From NCBI GenBank assembly GCA_017443065.1, contig JAFSPF010000091.1, positions 1 through 52,422 of the forward strand: a stretch of 52,422 bases of DNA, written 5' to 3'. How positions within the stretch are numbered: position 1 is the first letter of the stretch; each line of letters begins with the position of its first letter. The notes beneath the pieces are model-generated. The model ran no database searches. It worked only from the letters and a program-made list of their open reading frames with translations, and was not told the origin of the DNA. Both the position numbers and the translations under genes were made by a program. The DNA comes from Lachnospiraceae bacterium. GTDB lineage: Bacteria > Bacillota > Clostridia > Lachnospirales > Lachnospiraceae. This document shows positions 27,207 to 36,916 of the stretch, one piece after another.

Positions 27207-28265
27207 TCAAACGGAGAGAAGGCGCAGCTCGTCGTGCTCTCTTGTGGCGGTCAGCCCGCCCGGAAGATCCAGCGCGGCCCGTCCGTTGTCCGCGCGGACC
27301 AGCGCGAGGATGTCCCCGATGTGCGTGCGGGTGATTTGCTTTTGCGCGGGTGTACCGGATGGATCCGCGTGTTGTGCGGGGATGCCGTCGTGATGCTTCG
27401 CGCGGGCAAGGCAAAGCGCGTAGCGAAGGATCTCGCCCTGCAGGAAGGGCTCTTCCGCGCGCAGGGCACGTACGCTTAAGCGGATGCCGTCCCCCTCCGC
27501 GGGAAGGCGGCACCGGTCAAAGCCTTCCTTTGTCTGTCCCTCCACCCATCGCAGCAGCTCCGCAACCTCCCGCGCGTTATCCGTGATGTGCAGGGCGGCC
27601 TTCGCGTTGATTTTCTCCGCCGCCACGGGCAGAATCTCATGCCGCAGGGCATTGCGCGCATAGGCGGTGTCCTCGTTGGTCTCATCCTCCACAAAGGAAA
27701 GGCCGTGCACACGGTTGTATTCCTCGATTTCCGCGCGGGTGACCGACAGCAGCGGCCGCAGGATCGTTGTCTGCTGTCCCGGGCGCAGATCCGGCATGCC
27801 GGCAAGACCGCGCAGTCCCGTGCCGCGGAACAGATGCAGCAGGACGGTTTCGGCATTGTCGTCGGCGTTGTGCGCCGTGCAGAGGAAGGTGCGGGGCGCG
27901 GCTGCGGTCTCCTCCAGCGCCTGATAGCGCAGCATCCGTGCCGCCTCCTCCAGGCTCACATGCGGATGCGCCGCGGCATAGGCCGTCGCATCCACTTTTT
28001 TGAATACAAAGGGAATGTCTCTTTCTTCACAGAAGGCGCGCACAAATGCCGCGTCCCGGTCGGCTGTCTCTCCCCGGATCCCGTGATGCACATGCACGCA
28101 GCAAAGGGACAGCTGCAGCGGTGCCGACAGCGTATGCAGAAGATGCAGCATGCAGATGCTGTCCGCACCGCCGGAAACGGCGGCAAGGAGCGTGTCACCG
28201 CTCCTTACGCCGAAATGCTTTGTCAAAAGCTCTTTTGTACGGTGCACCATGGGATGCCATTTCAT
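27207..28265 (-). CDS. tilS: tRNA(Ile)-lysidine synthase, short form
   Basis: 352 residues. The PP-loop [16 protein letters not shown] is at about 28-43, and the adjacent motifs HVHHGIRG and THNADD-like [22 protein letters not shown] follow. It attaches lysine to C34 of the AUA-reading tRNA-Ile, an essential reaction. It ends after the middle domain; the C-terminal TilS domain of the longer Bacillus and E. coli enzymes is missing, as in the short Aquifex form. It overlaps the upstream chemoreceptor gene by ATGA and is inverted relative to divIC and hpt. Confidence 0.9.
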   Translation of the reverse strand: MKWHPMVHRTKELLTKHFGVRSGDTLLAAVSGGADSICMLHLLHTLSAPLQLSLCCVHVHHGIRGETADRDAAFVRAFCEERDIPFVFKKVDATAYAAAHPHVSLEEAARMLRYQALEETAAAPRTFLCTAHNADDNAETVLLHLFRGTGLRGLAGMPDLRPGQQTTILRPLLSVTRAEIEEYNRVHGLSFVEDETNEDTAYARNALRHEILPVAAEKINAKAALHITDNAREVAELLRWVEGQTKEGFDRCRLPAEGDGIRLSVRALRAEEPFLQGEILRYALCLARAKHHDGIPAQHADPSGTPAQKQITRTHIGDILALVRADNGRAALDLPGGLTATREHDELRLLSV

Positions 28266-30073
28266 ACGGCATCCACCACAAAGCGGGAGAGCATCTCCTG
28301 CAGCTCATGGGCGGTTTCCGTGAGCTCCTTGCTCTCCGTCATGATCTCATGCATGGAACCGGACTGCTTGTCGCTGGCCTGCGAGACATTTTCGGTCTCG
28401 GCCTCCACCTCTCTGTTCATGGAATCGATCCGGCCGATGGAACCGTTGATCGCTTCCGTTCCGTGATTGAGTTCCGTGACCAGCTCCTCCATCTTCCTGG
28501 AGTCATCTGCAATCTCCGAAACCATCCCGACAATATCCGTGAAGGTGGAGCCGACGCCGCCGACGACCTGTGTGCCGTCCTTGACGTATTGCAGGCCGCG
28601 TTCCATTGCCTCGACCGCCTCCGTGGATTTCTGCTGGATGCCCTTGACGAGCTCCGTGATCTTGCCGGCGGAGGTGTCGGACTGGTCCGCGAGCTTGCGG
28701 ATCTCATCCGCCACAACCGCAAAGCCCTTGCCGGCATTGCCCGCGCGGGCCGCCTCGATGGAGGCGTTTAAGGAAAGCAGGTTCGTCTGGCTGGCGATAT
28801 CGGAGATCGTATCGACGATCGTGCCGATCGTGTTGACCTGGTCGCCGAGACCTGCCACAACCTCCGCCGTCGCGCTGATCGCCTCTTCGATCACGCGCAT
28901 CTGCTGCACGGCGGAATCGATATCCTCCTGTCCCTGCGCGGCCTTTTCGTTGGTCGTTTCGATCTTTGCGTTGGAGTTGTCGATCGCCTCGGAGAATTCC
29001 CGCATCTTCCGGGAGAACTCCTGCGTTTCCTCTGTCACCTGCGCCACGGCGTTGGTCTGCTGGCTGCAGGATTCTCCCATTGTCGACACCGACTGCGCCA
29101 CCATTTCGGAGGCGTCGGAGGAGTGTCCGGCGTTTTCCGCCAGGGTATCGGAGAAATTGGAAACATAATTGCCCATGCGCACAAACTCACCGATCAGCTC
29201 ACCCATGGTACCCTGCAGGGAGGTGATGGAATCGCTCATGGAGCCGATCTCGTCCTTGCGCCTGCGCAGCTTTGCCAGCTTGCTGTCCGGCGGGCTCTTC
29301 CGGAAATCACGGCTTTCCATCCGGTCGATTTCCTTCGTGATCGTCTTCAGCGGGTCGGAGATGCGCTTTCCGACGAAGAAGGCAAAGGCCAGCAGGATGA
29401 TCAGCAGGACCCCCATGAAGATCAGGGACTGCGTGATGCTGCGCTTCAGGGATGCCTCCGCGATCAGCGCGTATTCCGCCTCCATCGCGTCCAGATCATC
29501 GATCCACACGCCCGTGCCGAGCACCCACTCATAGGGTTCGTAAGCCACCGTGTAGTTTCGCTTCGGCAGCGGCTCTGTTTCGTTGGGCTTGGCGAATTTG
29601 AGATTGGTGTAACCGCCGCCCGGCTGTCTGCCGTTCTTTAACATCTCCTGGATAAAGTACGTGCCGTCCGGGTCGACCGCATCGATACGGGAGTTGCCCT
29701 CCGTATCACGTCCGAGCAGCACGACGTTGACCCCCTCGTAGGTATCCACCCAGAAATACCCCGCGCCGTCATCATAGCGCAGCTCCCTGACGAGGTCCGC
29801 GGCGGCCTTTTTCGCCTCCTCCTCTGTCATTTCGCCCGCCAGCTGCTTCTGATAAAACTGATCAATCAGACTGACCGCGATCTGTGTCTCCATTTTGAGC
29901 TGCATCTCCACGTCTGTCTCGATCTGCTGACGGTATTCGGCGCGCTGCTCCGCATTACCCTGAATGGCATGAACGATGGAAAAGGCCGTGGAACCGACCG
30001 CACTGAGAAGTGCGACAATGATGATGATAACGATGAATCTTGCCTGCATTGACGTAAAGCCCTTTTTCTTCAT
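28262..30073 (-). CDS. Methyl-accepting chemotaxis protein with Cache sensor
   Basis: 603 residues. TM1 is at about 12-33. The extracellular part (about 35-190) is a single Cache domain, with [20 protein letters not shown] and the [11 protein letters not shown] ending typical of sCache_2. TM2 is at about 196-216, then a HAMP and a signalling domain with [20 protein letters not shown]. Cache domains bind small organic molecules outside the cell. It is unlike the tandem receptors at 18262-21806 outside the tip. The stop overlaps the start of tilS, so the receptor and tRNA enzyme share a transcript. Confidence 0.93.
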   Translation of the reverse strand: MKKKGFTSMQARFIVIIIIVALLSAVGSTAFSIVHAIQGNAEQRAEYRQQIETDVEMQLKMETQIAVSLIDQFYQKQLAGEMTEEEAKKAAADLVRELRYDDGAGYFWVDTYEGVNVVLLGRDTEGNSRIDAVDPDGTYFIQEMLKNGRQPGGGYTNLKFAKPNETEPLPKRNYTVAYEPYEWVLGTGVWIDDLDAMEAEYALIAEASLKRSITQSLIFMGVLLIILLAFAFFVGKRISDPLKTITKEIDRMESRDFRKSPPDSKLAKLRRRKDEIGSMSDSITSLQGTMGELIGEFVRMGNYVSNFSDTLAENAGHSSDASEMVAQSVSTMGESCSQQTNAVAQVTEETQEFSRKMREFSEAIDNSNAKIETTNEKAAQGQEDIDSAVQQMRVIEEAISATAEVVAGLGDQVNTIGTIVDTISDIASQTNLLSLNASIEAARAGNAGKGFAVVADEIRKLADQSDTSAGKITELVKGIQQKSTEAVEAMERGLQYVKDGTQVVGGVGSTFTDIVGMVSEIADDSRKMEELVTELNHGTEAINGSIGRIDSMNREVEAETENVSQASDKQSGSMHEIMTESKELTETAHELQEMLSRFVVDAV

Positions 30074-30173
30074 GACCGGTACCTCCTGTACTTCCTCTTT
30101 GCGTCACACAACATGTAGACAATTCCCGTGATGCGATTTGAATAAAAATGAACAGTTCCATGTTTCGCTGATA

Positions 30174-30181
30174 ATATCGGC
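30174..30181 (-). promoter_or_regulatory. Sigma-28-like -10 box of the Cache chemoreceptor
   Basis: On the minus strand GCCGATAT, 8 of 8 to the sigma-28 -10 consensus, ending 101 bases before the start codon. No TAAA -35 at the right distance. Confidence 0.35.
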
Positions 30182-30261
30182 GGGAAATGCGGCCCGCTGA
30201 ACAGCGCAGGCGAAAAACGGAAAAAAAGAACAACTTATCAGATGAAAACATGCGCTTTTGC

Positions 30262-30290
30262 TTGAAATAATACAGGATAGATGATAAGAT
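30262..30290 (+). promoter_or_regulatory. Promoter of hpt
   Basis: TTGAAA (30262-30267), 17 bases, TAAGAT (30285-30290). Confidence 0.6.
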
Positions 30291-30328
30291 TTTCCGAAAG
30301 CGTTTGTTTTCGGAGGAAGGATACCGGT

Positions 30329-30856
30329 ATGGCAGAAGAAGTCAGCGTATTGATTTCCGAAGAGGATGTGCAGAAGCGCATCCGGGAACTCGGCGAACAG
30401 ATCAGCAGGGATTACGAGGGGAAAACGGTACATATCATCGGCGTGCTGAAGGGCGCGTGCTATTTCATGTGTGACCTGGCAAGGCATATTACGGTTCCCG
30501 TGACCTTCGACTTTATGTCCGTATCCAGTTACGGGGATGACACGAAATCCAGCGGTATCGTAAAGATTGTCAAGGATCTGGACGAACCCCTGACGGGAAA
30601 GGATGTCCTGGTGGTGGAGGACATCATTGATTCCGGAAGAACCCTTTCGCATCTGATGGAGCTGCTCAAGGGAAGAAAGCCCGCGACCCTGAAGCTGGCG
30701 ACACTCCTGGACAAGCCGGACCGCCGCGTGACGGAGGTGAACGTGGATTACACGGGCTTTGAGATTGAAGATGTGTTTGTGGTCGGCTTCGGGCTGGATT
30801 ACGCGCAGCGTTACCGCAATCTGCCCTATATCGGCGTTCTGCATTTTACGGATTAA
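30329..30856 (+). CDS. hpt: Hypoxanthine phosphoribosyltransferase
   Basis: 175 residues. The PRPP-binding motif is VLVVEDIIDSGRTLSHL (about 91-107), with the two acidic residues. The GVLKGACYFMCDLAR segment and the C-terminal FVVGFGLDYAQRYRNLPYIG are family marks. It converts hypoxanthine (and often guanine) with PRPP to the nucleotide. The ATG at 30329 has GGAGGAAGG eight bases upstream. The hpt-ftsH order is conserved in Bacillota. Confidence 0.93.
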   Translation: MAEEVSVLISEEDVQKRIRELGEQISRDYEGKTVHIIGVLKGACYFMCDLARHITVPVTFDFMSVSSYGDDTKSSGIVKIVKDLDEPLTGKDVLVVEDIIDSGRTLSHLMELLKGRKPATLKLATLLDKPDRRVTEVNVDYTGFEIEDVFVVGFGLDYAQRYRNLPYIGVLHFTD

Positions 30857-30881
30857 ATAAAGGAAACGACGGGACAACAGA

Positions 30882-32762
30882 GTGAACAATACAAACAGAA
30901 GCAGAAACTTCAGCAGTTACTTTATCATTATCCTTTTTCTCATTGGCATCTTTGTCGTACTCGAAATGACGAGGGACCGTCTGGGGCAGCAGGGGACGAA
31001 TTACACGATCGGGCAGCTCACGGCGGATCTTGCCGCGGAGAATGTTGCCTCGGCCGTGCTCTCCCCGGACGCCCAGTCCACAACGGGCACGGTGGCCGTC
31101 ACCTTAAAAAGCGGCGAGCATAAAACGCTCAACGTCACGAACCTTACGGAGATTGAGCATATGCTCCGGGAGGGCGGCGTGGATGCGGCGGTGGAGCCCG
31201 TTCCCGGGGATAACTCCATCATGACCTATTTCGTGCCGATCCTGCTCGGCGTTGTGGTGATCGTGCTGATCTTTGTGATGATGAACGGCAACCAGAACGC
31301 GCAGGGTGCGGGCAACCGCATGCTGAATTTCGGCAAGAGCCGTGCGCGCATGGCGAATGCGGAGGAAAACCCGATCAAGCTCTCGGATGTGGCCGGACTG
31401 AAGGAGGAAAAAGAACAGCTTGAGGAAATCGTCGCCTTCTTAAAATCCCCCGCCAAGTTCACCAAGGTGGGGGCGCGCATCCCGAAGGGGATTCTGCTTG
31501 AGGGCGCGCCCGGTACCGGCAAGACGCTGCTGGCGCGGGCGATCGCGGGCGAAGCGGGCGTTCCCTTCTTTACGATCTCCGGTTCGGACTTTGTGGAAAT
31601 GTTTGTCGGCGTGGGCGCTTCCCGCGTGCGTGATTTATTTGCGGACGCAAAGAAGAACGCGCCCTGCATCGTCTTTATCGATGAGATCGATGCCGTCGCG
31701 AGACGCCGCGGTACCGGCATGGGCGGCGGCCATGACGAACGGGAGCAGACCTTAAACCAGCTGCTGGTGGAGATGGACGGCTTCGGTGTGAATGAGGGCA
31801 TCATTGTCCTGGCGGCGACGAACCGCGTGGACATCCTGGATCCCGCCATCATGCGCCCCGGACGCTTTGACCGCAAGATCGCCGTGGCGAGGCCGGACAT
31901 CGGCGGCCGTGAGGACATCTTAAAGGTGCATGCCCGCAACAAGCCGCTGGCGGAGGACGTGGACTTACATCAGGTGGCGCAGACCACGGCCGGCTTTACC
32001 GGCGCGGATCTGGAAAACCTCTTAAACGAGAGCGCCATCCGCGCGGCGATGAACGACCGCGCCTTCATCACGGAGGATGACGTGAAGAAATCCTTCGTGC
32101 AGGTGGGGATCGGCACGGAAAAGAAGAGCCGCATCATTTCGGATGAGGAAAAGCGCATCACCGCCTATCACGAAACTGGTCACGCGATTCTCTTCCATGT
32201 GCTGCCGGATGTGGGACCGGTCTATACGGTTTCCATCATCCCGACGGGCCTCGGTGCCGCGGGCTACACGATGCCCCTGCCGGAAAAGGACGAGATGTTC
32301 ATCACGCGCTCGCGTATGCTGCAGGACATCATGGTGACGCTCGGCGGACGCATCGCGGAGGAGCTGATCTTCGGCGACGCCAACATCACGACCGGCGCCT
32401 CCTCGGATATCCAGAAGGTGACGCGGGCCGCGCGCAACATGGTGACGCGCTACGGCATGTCCACGCGCATCGGCACGATTGATTACGATGAGCAGGGGGA
32501 TGATGTGTTCCTGGGCTATGATCTCGGACACCGCAACCGCAACTCCGAATCCGTGGCGGGACAGATCGATGACGAGGTCAAGCGCATCATCGATCTCTGC
32601 TACGAAAAGGCCAGGGAGATCATCCGTCATTATGAGGACATCCTGCACAGCTGCTCGAAGCTTCTGATCGAAAAGGAGAAGATCGGACGCGAGGAATTTG
32701 AGGCGCTGTTTGAGGGCAGGGAGGAGACGATGGACATCGCGGCCATGCTCCCGAACCCCTAA
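30882..32762 (+). CDS. ftsH: ATP-dependent zinc metalloprotease FtsH (copy 1)
   Basis: 626 residues. TM1 at about 9-28 and TM2 at about 112-132 flank the small outer domain. The AAA domain has Walker A GAPGTGKT (about 208-215), Walker [12 protein letters not shown] and the SRH with [12 protein letters not shown]. The protease site is HETGH (H430, E431, H434). It degrades membrane and short-lived cytoplasmic proteins as a hexamer. GTG start; SD is weak. It follows hpt by 25 bases, the classical position of ftsH. A second, longer paralogue is at 39082. Confidence 0.95.
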   Translation: MNNTNRSRNFSSYFIIILFLIGIFVVLEMTRDRLGQQGTNYTIGQLTADLAAENVASAVLSPDAQSTTGTVAVTLKSGEHKTLNVTNLTEIEHMLREGGVDAAVEPVPGDNSIMTYFVPILLGVVVIVLIFVMMNGNQNAQGAGNRMLNFGKSRARMANAEENPIKLSDVAGLKEEKEQLEEIVAFLKSPAKFTKVGARIPKGILLEGAPGTGKTLLARAIAGEAGVPFFTISGSDFVEMFVGVGASRVRDLFADAKKNAPCIVFIDEIDAVARRRGTGMGGGHDEREQTLNQLLVEMDGFGVNEGIIVLAATNRVDILDPAIMRPGRFDRKIAVARPDIGGREDILKVHARNKPLAEDVDLHQVAQTTAGFTGADLENLLNESAIRAAMNDRAFITEDDVKKSFVQVGIGTEKKSRIISDEEKRITAYHETGHAILFHVLPDVGPVYTVSIIPTGLGAAGYTMPLPEKDEMFITRSRMLQDIMVTLGGRIAEELIFGDANITTGASSDIQKVTRAARNMVTRYGMSTRIGTIDYDEQGDDVFLGYDLGHRNRNSESVAGQIDDEVKRIIDLCYEKAREIIRHYEDILHSCSKLLIEKEKIGREEFEALFEGREETMDIAAMLPNP

Positions 32763-32831
32763 AGCCCCTGCTTTTGTGCAAAACTAACAATTATTTTTGC
32801 AAACCTTTGTAAATATTGTCGGGTCTGTGTA

Positions 32832-32860
32832 TTGCATCCGTGTAAAGATGGTGGTACTAT
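32832..32860 (+). promoter_or_regulatory. Promoter upstream of the GH13 gene
   Basis: TTGCAT (32832-32837), 17 bases, TACTAT (32855-32860) preceded by TGG (extended -10). Confidence 0.6.
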
Positions 32861-32924
32861 TTTCCTGTAACCCCCATACGTTACATGTTTTGCTATACCC
32901 CATAAGTAATACCTTCTTGTGAAA

Positions 32925-32951
32925 CCCCGGCTCCCCCAAGGCCGGGATTTT
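32925..32951 (+). terminator. Intrinsic terminator, possibly an attenuator
   Basis: CCCGGC (32926-32931) pairs with GCCGGG (32941-32946), then ATTTTA. It lies between the promoter at 32832 and the GH13 start at 33017, so it could end a short leader RNA of about 85 bases or terminate ftsH read-through. Confidence 0.55.
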
Positions 32952-33016
32952 ACTATAAAAGCTTCTTTCTGCAGCGCCCGGCAATCCGCAGCTTTTACAG
33001 GATTTGAAAGGACCGC

Positions 33017-35083
33017 ATGGCCCAGCCAGAGTATCTCTTCCACGACAACTCCATTGCCTTCACCTTCCCGGCGCAGCTCCTTCCTTTTGGCAGTGTCACC
33101 CTCATCCTGCGCACGGCGGAGGAGGATGTCAAAAGCGTACATCTCCTGAGCGAAGGCCGCGCGTTCCCGCTTTCCTTTTACGAAAAGCGGGCGGGCTTTG
33201 ACTATTATTATGTCCGCATGCCGCTCGGCACGGACGTTTTCTATTACAGCTTCCGCGTGGTCTTTGCGGACGGTTCCGCCGCGGGGTATGACAGGCTCGG
33301 CATCCTGCACGCCGATGCGCCGGTGCGCCTGCCCTTTTTCCTGGTGCCGGGGCTTGCGGTGCCGCACTGGGTGCAGGGAGCCGTGATGTACCAGATTCTC
33401 GTGGACCGCTTCTGTAACGGGGATCCCTCCTCGGATGTCATGGACGGAGAATATCTCTATGAGGGAAAGCCCGTGCGAAAAATTACCGATTGGGAGGATG
33501 CCCCCGTCCCCGGCGAAGATTTCCGGCATTTTTACGGCGGAGACCTTCAGGGCGTGATCGACAAACTGGATTACCTTGCCGATCTCGGTGTGGAGGCAAT
33601 TTATCTCAATCCGATTTTTGTTTCTCCCTCCGGGCACAAATACGACACACAGGATTACGATCACGTGGACCCGCATCTGGGGAGGATTGTCAGGGATACC
33701 GGCGCGCTTCCGGATGTGAAGGACAGGGACAACGCAAAAGCGACGCGCTATATCTGCCGCACGACGGATCCGGAAAATCTGAAGGCTTCGGACGCGCTCT
33801 TTGCTTCGCTGGTGAAGCAGGCGCATGCGAAGGGCATCCGCGTGATCCTGGACGGTGTTTTCAATCACTGCGGTTCCTTTCACCGCTGGATGGACCGGGA
33901 ACGGATCTATGAAACCGCGGAAGGAAAAGCCACCGGTGCGTACCTGGCGGAGGATTCGCCCTACCGCGATTATTTCTCTTTTACCGAACGCGAATGGCCC
34001 CTGAATGAAAGCTACGAAGGCTGGTGGAGTTACGGGACACTGCCGAAGCTCAATTACGAGGGCTCCAAAGCGCTTGAGGAAGAGATTCTTGCGATCGGCC
34101 GCAAATGGGTTTCTCCGCCTTACAATGCGGACGGCTGGCGGCTGGATGTCGCGGCCGATCTGGGGCATTCCAAAGAATACAATATTTCTTTCTGGAAACG
34201 CTTCAATGCCGCGGTGAAGGAGGCCAATCCGGAAGCGGTGGTGCTGGCGGAGCATTACGGGGACGGGGGCGACTGGATGAAGGCGCGTGCCTGGGATACC
34301 GTGATGAATTATGACGCTTTTATGGAGCCGGTTTCTTATTTTCTGACGGGGATGGAAAAGCATTCGGAGGATTACCGGCCGGAGCTGCACGGCAATCACG
34401 AGGCCTTCTGGGAGGCGATGCGCGGTGCGACATGGTTTAACTTTCCGCATGCATCGGCACATGCCGCGATGAACCAGCTCTCCAACCATGATCATTCCCG
34501 CTTCCTTACGCGTACGAATGGCAAGGTCGGACATGTCTCGGAGCTGGGCACGCTCGCGGCAGGCATCGGCATCCGGCAGGAGGTCTACCGGCAGGGGGTG
34601 GTCATGCAGTTCACATGGTCCGGCGCGCCGACGCTTTACTACGGCGACGAGGCCGGACAGGTCGGCTTTACGGATCCGGACAACCGCCGCACCTACCCCT
34701 GGGGCGAAGAGGATGAAAAGATGCTGCGCTTCCACAGGGAACTGATCCGGCTGCGGAAAAACTGTCCGGAGTGGCGCAGCGGCTCGCTGAAGGAAGTGTA
34801 TTCGGAGCGCGGGATGATTTCCTACGGCCGTTTCGATGCCCGCCATGCCTCTCTCATCGTCATCAACACGAACCGCTTTGCCATGACCAGGGATTTCCAT
34901 GTCCGCCCGCTCGGGATTCCCCTGAACTGCACCATGCGCCGCGTGTTTCTTTCCACGGAGGACGGCTACCGTTTTCATGAACTGGACCGGAACGTGCAGG
35001 AGGGTGTTCTCACCCTGACCCTGCCGCCGCGCTGTGCCGCCATCGTACGGTACGCGCCGCAGCGGAAGTTGTCATTTTTCTGA
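33017..35083 (+). CDS. GH13 glycoside hydrolase (neopullulanase/amylase-like)
   Basis: 688 residues without a signal peptide, so intracellular. About 1-115 form an N-terminal beta domain as in neopullulanase and cyclomaltodextrinase. The barrel follows with LVDRFCNGD, the GVFNHCG motif, GWRLDVA (nucleophile D377), VLAEHYGD (acid/base E412) and SNHDHSR (third acid D492). Such enzymes cut alpha-1,4 (and some alpha-1,6) bonds of maltodextrins or cyclodextrins. A stretch of about 45 residues (RIVRDTGALPDVKDRD..., about 215-260) enlarges loop B. The exact specificity is not readable. Confidence 0.9.
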   Translation: MAQPEYLFHDNSIAFTFPAQLLPFGSVTLILRTAEEDVKSVHLLSEGRAFPLSFYEKRAGFDYYYVRMPLGTDVFYYSFRVVFADGSAAGYDRLGILHADAPVRLPFFLVPGLAVPHWVQGAVMYQILVDRFCNGDPSSDVMDGEYLYEGKPVRKITDWEDAPVPGEDFRHFYGGDLQGVIDKLDYLADLGVEAIYLNPIFVSPSGHKYDTQDYDHVDPHLGRIVRDTGALPDVKDRDNAKATRYICRTTDPENLKASDALFASLVKQAHAKGIRVILDGVFNHCGSFHRWMDRERIYETAEGKATGAYLAEDSPYRDYFSFTEREWPLNESYEGWWSYGTLPKLNYEGSKALEEEILAIGRKWVSPPYNADGWRLDVAADLGHSKEYNISFWKRFNAAVKEANPEAVVLAEHYGDGGDWMKARAWDTVMNYDAFMEPVSYFLTGMEKHSEDYRPELHGNHEAFWEAMRGATWFNFPHASAHAAMNQLSNHDHSRFLTRTNGKVGHVSELGTLAAGIGIRQEVYRQGVVMQFTWSGAPTLYYGDEAGQVGFTDPDNRRTYPWGEEDEKMLRFHRELIRLRKNCPEWRSGSLKEVYSERGMISYGRFDARHASLIVINTNRFAMTRDFHVRPLGIPLNCTMRRVFLSTEDGYRFHELDRNVQEGVLTLTLPPRCAAIVRYAPQRKLSFF

Positions 35084-35098
35084 AAATTATGATAGAAT
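35069..35098 (+). promoter_or_regulatory. Promoter of fba
   Basis: TTGTCA (35069-35074), 18 bases, TGATAGAAT with -10 TAGAAT (35093-35098). The -35 lies inside the last codons of the GH13 gene. Confidence 0.65.
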
Positions 35099-35150
35099 AG
35101 GGAACAGATTCGTTTTCACAAATTCCACGTCAGAAAGGATGGTACAGTGT

Positions 35151-36086
35151 ATGGCTCTCGTGACAACAACCGAAATGTTCAAAAAAGCCTATGACGGCGG
35201 TTATGCCATCGGCGCATTCAACATCAACAACATGGAGATCGTTCAGGCGATCACGGAAGCGGCGGCGGAATTGAAGAGCCCCGTGATTTTGCAGGCCTCC
35301 CAGGGCGCGCGCAAATACGCGAACAGCGTTTATCTGCGCAAGCTGGTCGAGGCGGCGGTGGAGCTTTATGACATTCCGATCTGCCTGCATCTGGATCACG
35401 GCCCGGATTTCAAGACGTGTAAGGATTGCGTGGACAACGGCTTTACTTCCGTCATGATCGACGCTTCCTCGGAGCCCTTCGAAAAGAACATCGAGATTTC
35501 GAGAGAGGTCGTGGAATACGCGCACGAACACGGCGTTGTCGTGGAAGCGGAGCTTGGAACACTGGCCGGCGTGGAGGATGATGTCGCCGTTGCGGATGAC
35601 AAGGCACAGTACACGGATCCGGATCAGGTCGTGGAATTTGTCGAAAAGACAAAATGTGATTCCCTCGCGATCGCGGTCGGCACCAGCCACGGCGCATATA
35701 AATTCAAACCGGGACAGAATCCGAAGCTGCGCCTGGATATTCTGGATGAAATCGTCAGACGCCTTCCGGGCTTCCCGATTGTTTTGCACGGTTCTTCCTC
35801 CGTGCCGCAGGAATATGTCAAAATCATCAACGAGCACGGCGGCAAGTTAAAGGACGCGATCGGCATTCCGGAGGATCAGCTGCGTGAGGCGGCAAAACGC
35901 GCCGTCTGCAAGATCAACATTGACTCGGATCTGCGTCTCGGCATGACGGCGGGCATCCGCGAACACTTCGAGGCACATCCGGATCACTTTGATCCGCGCC
36001 AGTACATCGGCGACGGCCGTCAGTACGTGAAGGACATCGTGCACCACAAAATTCTGAAGGTGCTCGGTTCCGACGGAAAGGCCTGA
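35151..36086 (+). CDS. fba: Class II fructose-1,6-bisphosphate aldolase
   Basis: 311 residues. The class II marks are CLHLDHGPDF (catalytic Asp and zinc His, about 81-90), EAELGTLAGVED, the GTSHGAYKF zinc site and VLHGSSSVP. It interconverts fructose-1,6-bisphosphate with the two triose phosphates in glycolysis. The ATG at 35151 starts the canonical MALVTTTEMFKKAY; an open frame upstream is not coding. The gene is flanked by its own promoter and a strong terminator at 36111. Confidence 0.95.
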   Translation: MALVTTTEMFKKAYDGGYAIGAFNINNMEIVQAITEAAAELKSPVILQASQGARKYANSVYLRKLVEAAVELYDIPICLHLDHGPDFKTCKDCVDNGFTSVMIDASSEPFEKNIEISREVVEYAHEHGVVVEAELGTLAGVEDDVAVADDKAQYTDPDQVVEFVEKTKCDSLAIAVGTSHGAYKFKPGQNPKLRLDILDEIVRRLPGFPIVLHGSSSVPQEYVKIINEHGGKLKDAIGIPEDQLREAAKRAVCKINIDSDLRLGMTAGIREHFEAHPDHFDPRQYIGDGRQYVKDIVHHKILKVLGSDGKA

Positions 36087-36110
36087 GCGGACAATCGCAT
36101 AACAACAAAT

Positions 36111-36148
36111 CGGCTCCGCGCCCTGCGAAGCGCGGAGCCGTTTTCTTT
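36111..36148 (+). terminator. Terminator of fba
   Basis: A perfect 10-bp stem CGGCTCCGCG/CGCGGAGCCG with a ten-base loop, followed by TTTTCTTT. greA starts 14 bases later. Confidence 0.9.
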
Positions 36149-36161
36149 CGGGGACAAAGAC

Positions 36162-36659
36162 ATGAACAATGAGCTGACGAAAAAAGACATCGAAGACATG
36201 GAAGCGGAGATTGAGCACCGTACGGTCGTCGTACGCAAGGAGCTTCTGGAGGAAGTGAAGCGTACGCGCGCCTTCGGGGACTTAAGCGAAAACTTCGAAT
36301 ACCATGCGGCCAAGAAGGCGAAAAATGAGAACGAAAGCCGTATCCGCTATCTCGAGCGGATGATCCGCACGGCGACCATCATCGAGGACGCCTCCGGAAA
36401 GGACGAGATCGGTGTGAACAAGACCGTCACCATTCGGATGGAGGACAACGGCGAGGAGCAGACGGTGACCGTGGTGACCACGGTGCGGGGAGACGCCCTG
36501 AAGGGACTGATCAGTGTCGAATCCCCGCTGGGAAAGGCGCTCATGGGGCATGCTGCGGGCGATAAGGTGCATGTGGAGGTCAGCCCGCAGATTTCCTATG
36601 ACGTGACCGTTTTGTCCGTGCAGGATGCGGCGCAGGCGGCGGATCTGCGGAACTATTGA
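36162..36659 (+). CDS. greA: Transcription elongation factor GreA
   Basis: 165 residues. The N-terminal coiled coil (about 1-80) carries the GreA tip FGDLSENFEYHAAK with the two acidic residues that act in the RNA polymerase channel; the C-terminal domain (about 85-165) is FKBP-like, ending in SPQISYDVTVLSVQ. It stimulates RNA cleavage in backtracked polymerase. The N-terminus is typical in length. SD GGGGACAAAG is moderate. It probably needs read-through of the fba terminator or an internal promoter, as no obvious separate promoter is seen. Confidence 0.93.
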   Translation: MNNELTKKDIEDMEAEIEHRTVVVRKELLEEVKRTRAFGDLSENFEYHAAKKAKNENESRIRYLERMIRTATIIEDASGKDEIGVNKTVTIRMEDNGEEQTVTVVTTVRGDALKGLISVESPLGKALMGHAAGDKVHVEVSPQISYDVTVLSVQDAAQAADLRNY

Positions 36660-36661
36660 AG

Positions 36662-36820
36662 CATTATTCAGCACCCCAGGCTCGGAATGCTGCGCATTCC
36701 TCGCTGTCGGTGTCCAGAGGCGCAGAGCGCCTTGTCCACCTCGAAAATATCAACCATATTTGCCTGGTGAGCAAGCTCCCCATTCAAATATGCTTGACAT
36801 TTTCGGGGAGCTGAATGATT
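36662..36820. repeat. Long composite inverted repeat with dispersed-repeat core
   Basis: Outer arms CATTATTCAGCACCCC (36662-36677) and GGGGAGCTGAATGATT (36805-36820) pair with few mismatches. Inside are GAATGC/GCATTC (36685-36699) and a 64-base hairpin (36742-36805) with blocks AAAAT, TCAA, TATTTG, GAGC and evenly placed internal loops. Two segments recur at 17956-18005, and AGGCTCG..GAATGCT..GCGCA at 4714-4736. The rest of this 257-base gap, 36821-36916, is AT-rich promoter-like DNA. Confidence 0.6.
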
Positions 36821-36916
36821 ACAAAAAATCATATGAAGACTTGATTTTTTTTTCGGCATTTGATAATAATATATAAGGTGTATGTTGCATAGTTTCAGAA
36901 GGTGGGGAATTCTTCC

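Noticed and set aside
30082-30120. Possible c-di-GMP riboswitch before the Cache chemoreceptor
   Set aside because: Only a short GACGCAAAG-like match is seen on the minus strand; the second conserved half of the motif is missing.
32759-34978. Very long open frame on the minus strand opposite the GH13 gene
   Set aside because: It mirrors the GC-rich codon structure of the real gene, has a His/Arg-rich composition with no family motif, and covers the GH13 catalytic codons.
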